Source: Chrysomallon squamiferum (Eukaryota; Mollusca; Gastropoda; Neomphalida; Peltospiridae). From it: a DNA stretch of 62,000 bases. Position 1 is the first letter of the stretch, and every line of letters begins with the position of its first letter. The notes under the pieces were generated by a model, which ran no database searches, had not been told where the DNA came from, and saw only the letters and a list, made by a program, of their open reading frames with translations. The position numbers and the translations under genes were made by a program. The stretch lies in the NCBI GenBank assembly GCA_012295275.1, contig CM022676.1:14566198-14628197 (forward strand). The letters are read 5' to 3'. Shown one piece after another: positions 54,785 to 62,000 of the stretch.

Positions 54785-56010
54785 CCGACCTGTCAGTATG
54801 TAGTAAGAACATTAGTTCACTTGTTACATACATCACATCCTTGTGTACTAACTTCATTACACTGACAGGATTGAACCACAGACCTGTCAGTATGTAATCA
54901 GAACATTAGTTCACTTGTTACATACAACACATCCTTGTGTAGTAACTTTATTACACTGACAGGATTGAACCACTGACCTGTCAGTGTGTAATAAGAACAT
55001 TAGTTCACTTGTTACATACAACACAACCTTATAACACTGACAGGGATTGAACCATCGACCTGTCACTGTGTAATAAGAATATTCGTTAACTTCTACATAT
55101 AGAACATCCTTGTGTAGTAACATTATGAAAGTGACAGGGATTGAACCACTGACCTATCAGTGTGTAATACGAACATTAGTTCACTAGTTACATACAACAC
55201 ATCCTTATTTAGTAACACATACAACCACATACCTAATTCACTTGTTACATACAACACATCCTTGTGGTAACTTTATTACACTGACACTGAACCACCGGGT
55301 GTAATAAGAACATTGAACCACTAACCTGTCAGTATGTAATAAGAACATTAGTACACTTCTTACATACAACTCATAGTTGTGTAGTAACTTTAGTGACACT
55401 GACAGGAATTGAACCACCGACCTGTTAGTGTGTAATAAGAACATTAGTTCACTTGTACATACAACACATCCTTGTGTAGTAACTTTATTACACTGACAGG
55501 AATTGAACCACCGACCTGTCAGTGTGTAATAAGAACATTAGTTCACTTGTTACATACAACACATCCTTGTGTAGTAACTTTATTACACTGACAGGGATTG
55601 AACCACCGACCTGTCAGTGTGTAATATAACATTAGTTCACTTGTTACATACAACACATCGTTGTGTAGTAACTTTATTACACTGACAGGAATTGAACCAC
55701 CGACCTGTCAGTTTGTAATATAATATTAGTTCTCTTGTTACATACAACACATGCTTGTGTAGTGACTTTATTACACTGACAGGGAATTGAACCACCGACC
55801 TGTCAGTGTGTAATAAGAACATTAGTTCACTTGTTACATAAACACATCCTTGTGTAGTAACTTTATTACACTGACAGGAATTGAACCATCGACCTGTTAG
55901 TGTGTAATAAGAACATTAGTTCACTTGTTACATACAACACATCCTTGTGTAGTAACTTTATTACACTGACAGGAATTGAACCACTGACCTGTCAGTGTGT
56001 AATAAGGACA
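54785..56010 (-). repeat. 95-bp hairpin minisatellite, array C
   Basis: About thirteen units of the same 95-bp repeat as array B, reversed: 'ttattacactgacagg', loop 'gattgaaccaccga', then 'cctgtcagtgtgtaataa'. The copy number differs from array B. Most units keep both stem halves and the GGTTCAATCC/GGTTCAATTCC loop word (reverse strand). Confidence 0.9.
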
Positions 56011-56100
56011 TGAATTCAGCACAACATACCTAACTTTGTAATATATGGAACAAAATATACGGAAAAGAGAAATATATGACTAAATATATATATAAACAAA

Positions 56101-56133
<33 letters not shown>

Positions 56134-56142
56134 AAAAATAAA

Positions 56143-56178
<36 letters not shown>

Positions 56179-56183
56179 GAACT

Positions 56184-57446
<1,263 letters not shown>

Positions 57447-58690
57447 TTACACTAAAAATAACAAAGCAGGTATTTGTCCGTCTGTCACACCTGTACGAAG
57501 TTGTCTGTCACTGTGTTTAGATTTGTGTGAGACAGAAAATCTACAAACAAAAGAGTCTACAACAATTTCTGATTTACCTTTAAATCCACACCATGTGTCT
57601 CCTCCCTTAACATTAACAAACAAGCTGTACTCAGTGTCTTTAGTAATCTTCACTGGACGTCTGAACACAACGTCATACACGCCAGACACGTGTTCATATC
57701 TCTGTGTCAGTGTAGACCCGTCCAGTATTTCGTCTGTTCTTGTGTCAGTGACGAAGGCGCTGACGTCGTAGTTTTGAACGGTAACCGTACAACTGAAATC
57801 CGCGAAGTAAAGCGTTTTTTTTACAGAGAAAGTAATGGCGTCGTCTTCTTCACCAGAACATGACAAACAACCAACCATATATTCCAGCACCAAACCCAAA
57901 CCTTTTATTGTTCTCTGTGTTTTAAAGGAATCATCACTGCTGGTTTCAAAATGTTCTTTTCTTTGTTTGAGTTAAAAGGTGAAACATCTTCATCTGGACA
58001 AAGCAAACATGTTTGAAAATTTTGTACTCTTCTGTCTCAGTGAGTATGTGAGTCCGTGTCACGTGTTTTACAAAAATACCTCTGATCGAGTAATGGATAA
58101 CGCACGTGCTTCACGATCTCTCCCAGTGCTTCGCGCGCATGTTTTTTCACTCGTTTCCTTCCCCTTGTTTCCTGCACGCGCTGTCAGCCCACTTCACAGC
58201 GGCTTCAAAAACATTTTTCTCGTCTGCTGTCAGTTCGTCTGATCGTACGATCTCAACCAGACATTCGTGACAAAGATCGGTGACTTCATCTGACTTCAAA
58301 ACTTCGTCGCCATTTTTCAAAATGTAGTCCAGACTTTTTTTCCTTAGATCATGTTCATCAAACAGGTGAGCTTGTTCCAGCACGACGCACGCATTCTGTG
58401 ACGACAACGACGACTCCAAATAATGTGTGCATTCATCTTCAAGTGTTGTGATGATGTACTTCCTCGATAGATACAGCAGACCGGTGACGTTGTCGCCTGT
58501 TAGGACGACGTCATCCGTGTAAAGATATCTGTGTAAAAGAAGTAGAGTAAGACTTTAAAATGTGAGATAACTACGTGAGATCAATTAATTAGAAAATAAT
58601 TAGATTACTAACAAAAACTGTATTGTTATCAATGTTTCTGTCTGTATGTATGTCTCTCTTCCTCACTGTGTTCGTACGTGTGTTTCCATG

Positions 58691-58733
<43 letters not shown>

Positions 58734-58997
58734 AACATACTTTAGAAATTCTGAGAAGATTTCTGCCTTCACATCCGGTACAACTAAATTGCTGTGTTCG
58801 CGAAGTTCTCCACTGAACATTTGATGGAAAACTTCGCTTCGAATCATGAGTATGAACCGATGCGCATCAATCGTCGTTTTATTTTCTCCCACTACAAATC
58901 TGATATCACTGTCAGCTTTCGTACGAAAAACGTGTTCAATACACTGAGTTAATTTCTTCCCTGTCTGCCAACTTGTGATTTCAGCTGATGTGGCCAT
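57447..58997 (-). pseudogene. BTB-BACK-PHR copy C, several frameshifts
   Basis: Reverse strand: exon 1 58997-58741 is open and encodes the N-terminal BTB part; exon 2 starts at 58528 after the usual 'ttacacag'. The BACK region shifts frame near 58165-58120: one G gained in a G run, one A lost in an A run, and two bases gained in a CG run compared with B, so translation stops at 58147. Between about 58060 and 57880 the linker and start of the PHR domain are further altered. Near 57810 a lost base and a nearby compensating change garble AITFSVNK onward for about 15 residues. The rest of PHR to the stop at 57447 is open. It is a clear pseudogene. Confidence 0.85.
58690..58731 (-). repeat. (GT)n microsatellite in the BTB intron, copy C
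   Basis: Mirror of the intronic (CA)n of copies A and B. Confidence 0.9.
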
Positions 58998-59017
58998 GTT
59001 TTCACTACAAACAAACG

Positions 59018-59018
<1 letters not shown>

Positions 59019-59080
<62 letters not shown>

Positions 59081-59081
59081 T
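59019..59081. repeat. (AAT)n microsatellite
   Basis: Just upstream of BTB copy C, in the probable 5' intron. The matching stretch in B (30530-30560) is short. Confidence 0.9.
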
Positions 59082-59701
59082 TGAAAGGGAAAAAGATATT
59101 GTACAGACAGAACTGTAACAATTCTTAGAGGATAAAAAAAATAATAATAAAAAAATAAAATAAAAGGATGATAAATAAATATATAGCAAATCGATAAAAG
59201 ATAAAAATAAATAGTTTATGCTTATACAAGCGATTATTATGATGGTGACGACGACAACAACATTAATTATTATTATCATTATTATTATAAACAGACGTGT
59301 CTGGTCACAGTCAGGTAAATACTATTTCACTGTGGGACAAACGGTTTTCAAATTGCAATGTCCTTATGGTTATTTATACCATTTTACTCCTCGAAAGACA
59401 ACAAAATTATCCGTCAATGACACATCTAAATAGAAAAATTATGTGAGAAAAAGGTGAGAAAATAAGAAAAATAAAGGATGACGATGCAACGTTTCTAAAG
59501 TAGAAACAATATAAAATTCACTTGTAATTTCAATATGGCTACCTACCTCAAAACTTTCTGATCGATAATTTCGGATACGCGACTACTTTCTGTTTAACCT
59601 CAACTATAGAGCGCAGGTATAACCGATCTAAAAATAAAATAGCTAACATATATCAAAAGCCGCCAATAAATAATAACTTATTAAATAAGGGCTGTAATGG
59701 G

Positions 59702-59758
<57 letters not shown>

Positions 59759-62000
59759 ATAATAATAATAATAATAAAAATATACTGAAGATAAGTTTAA
59801 AATGTTTATGCTCTTGTGGTATTTAGAACGATGTGACCAAATTCACTGTTAATACATTGTGCCTTTGTCTATATTGTGAGAAGATAAATAATTTCAATAA
59901 GGACACTACATACAAACACAACAACAACAACCGAATTAGTTCCAATAAACCAAATAGAAAGGAAATAGAAAAATAATACAGAAAACATTAGATAATATTA
60001 TTAAATTCTTCATACGTAAGATTCATGCACCAGAATTGTAAATACAATTTCGCTATCTGACAACACATTTTCAAGTCAGGCTTTACGTAACGTTTTCCAT
60101 GTCAACATAAAAGAACACCTCACACTATAATGATGTATTTGTTAGAGAACTAAAAATAATCAAACTAAGATCACTCGAATCGTTAAACGATAGTACAATA
60201 TAATACAGCATTCGCTTTCAATATGGCCGACTTGTTTCACTTCTGCTTTGTTTACTTTTGGTTATCAGACTCCTGCACTGATAAACACGTGACTGACGTC
60301 AAATATCTTTACGTCATCAAGTGTCACTTCTTTGGTTTGAATGTCAGATTAAAATAAACAAATCATGCTACGAGACATGTACACTCATCTTAAACACATT
60401 TTACCTCAAAGCAGAACTATTAATTTTAGGTAGTCCTATTATATAACATTGTTTACATTTATGTTATAAAATGTATATAAAAAACAAAAACAACAACAGC
60501 GACAACAACAACAACAACAACAACAAAAATTTAAAAGAAAAAGAGGAAACACAAGTGTAACTATTAGTTTAGAACTATATCGGTGCCAACTATGATCGGT
60601 AATTTCTTAGAAGCGAGTACTTTCTGTTTAATTATTCTACTATTGATCAATGAGATCTCATGTCAATAAATAAATAAATAAATAGAATGGATTAACTAAT
60701 TAATTAATAAAATGAGCATATAAATAAATAAATAAATAAAATTAAATATTCAGAAGGATAACAATATGGCATAAGCTACAAATAATTCATAGGACTATAT
60801 TAGAATGATGACGATTATGATAATACTGACGATGACAACAACAACAACAGGAACAACAATAATAATGGAATTCGTTTAACACAACTATTAATAATACTCT
60901 CGCAACAACGGCTGCTACTTCTATGCTGCTACTACAACTACTGCAGCTACCACTTCCACTATTAAACCTACTGCTACCATTACAAGTGGCACTAATATTA
61001 TTGTTACTACTGCTACAAATGTATTTATTTACATATTACGAATAGTATTTTTTTTTTTGGGGGAATAATACACATATAAATCAGATGTAACACACACACA
61101 CACACACAAACATATACATAGTAATAATAAGAAGAAGAAACAGAAAAAGAAGAAGAAGAAGAAGAAGAACAACAACAACAGTAGCAGCAGCATACTAATT
61201 TTATCGTGTGCATGTCCTATTTCTCTGACGATACTCACGTGACCAGTCTATCAAGATACAGCTAACACGTGATTGTTTGTTTCTTATGTAGGTCAGATAA
61301 AAACAGTGTATCACACGAGAACAAAGCTATAGCTGGGTGTTACTTACAACGATCTGACAAATTCATTGTTAATACAGTGTCTGCGCATAAGTGTAGAAAT
61401 AAATAGAAAACGTGTGAAATTATTTAAATTGTGAGAAGATATATAAACTCAATAATGACGATAAAGACAAACACAATAACCAGCAAATTACTACCAACAG
61501 AAAAAACAAAGAAACAAACTCGAAATTAGAAAATAATACAATTCTACGAGCTAATATTATTATTACGTTTTCATAGGCTCGTTCAATAAACTTGGTGGAA
61601 AGTAAAACTTCGTTGTCATACAACATACTTTTCAAGTCCGGGTCTACGTTATAGTTTTCGTGTCTTTTAAAAAATCTCGAACTGTAATGATCAGTTTGCT
61701 TGTCACATCTACAACTATAACAGCGATAATGTTTTTTATGTTTGCCATTGTAGGTGAAAGCAAATGCAATAACATTTTATGCAGTGGTTGGAACGGATAA
61801 CTAACCAATACGAAAGTTAGATTAAACGATAGGGAAGAATGAAGAAATGACAAAAAGAGAAAAAAAAAAAAAGAAGGAAGGCAGGGTGAAATAAATGTTT
61901 TAATTAACGACACTGTAAACACATTTTGTTTACTGATCTGTGTGTAAAACTTGCTGTTAAGGACTGCTGAAATAAAATGAGAGTAAATCTGCAGTCCCCA
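59082..62000 (-). other. 5' flank of BTB copy C, to the window end
   Basis: Non-coding mirror of 3690-6480 and 27905-30570, including (TAG)n at 59703-59757, the CACGTG plus TGACGTCA pair at 60286-60301, and the doubled module. At the outer end (61690-62000) it follows unit A rather than unit B. Confidence 0.65.

Noticed and set aside
54911-55822. Short reverse-strand frames such as MFLLHTDRSVVQ
   Set aside because: They are translations of the 95-bp hairpin minisatellite and change frame from unit to unit.

Overview
This is AT-rich nuclear DNA of an animal, most likely a mollusc and probably a gastropod. It has spliceosomal introns, abundant long microsatellites ((CT)n, (AAT)n, (TA)n, (ATTT)n), a BTB-BACK-PHR gene of the BTBD6 type, a cell-surface immunoglobulin-type gene, a two-exon secreted phospholipase A2-like gene of the conodipine type known from snails, and the AAGGGAGATAACT word that I associate with molluscan repeats. 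The species cannot be told from the sequence alone. No rRNA, tRNA, CRISPR or bacterial-type feature was seen.

The layout is dominated by three copies of one segmental duplication. Unit A (about 3.69-11.86 kb, + strand) carries an intact two-exon BTB-BACK-PHR gene (441 aa). Unit B (about 27.9-39.59 kb, + strand) carries a BTB-BACK-PHR copy with one frameshift, followed by a multi-exon Ig/transmembrane gene. Unit C (about 48.8 kb to the window end, - strand) is the mirror image of B: a BTB-BACK-PHR pseudogene with several frameshifts plus an Ig/transmembrane copy. B and C thus form a large inverted repeat around a spacer of about 9 kb. A lacks the Ig part. The two Ig copies carry different lesions: B in its first visible exon, C in its V-type exon. 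Both carry a 95-bp minisatellite whose units fold into a hairpin and present a Pol III B-box-like word in the loop. A 200-N gap (39590-39789) sits inside arm B, so the inverted arrangement could partly be a scaffolding or haplotype artefact.

The spacer (39.79-48.78 kb) holds possible small exons, a decayed Ty3/Gypsy integrase fragment, the PLA2-like gene on the - strand (its catalytic His-Asp pair is missing, and a pair of TGACGTCA octamers lies just upstream), and telomere-like and 52-bp tandem repeats. The stretch between A and B (11.9-27.9 kb) holds a possible four-exon gene near 12.1-13.6 kb, a tRNA-derived SINE head, two decayed protein-coding relics (20.3-20.65 and 22.1-23.3 kb), two fields of an old degenerate satellite, and much low-complexity DNA.

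Functionally, BTB-BACK-PHR proteins are expected to be Cullin-3 adaptors, and the Ig gene looks like a type I surface receptor. Their linkage is most simply explained by co-duplication; no functional link is shown by the sequence.
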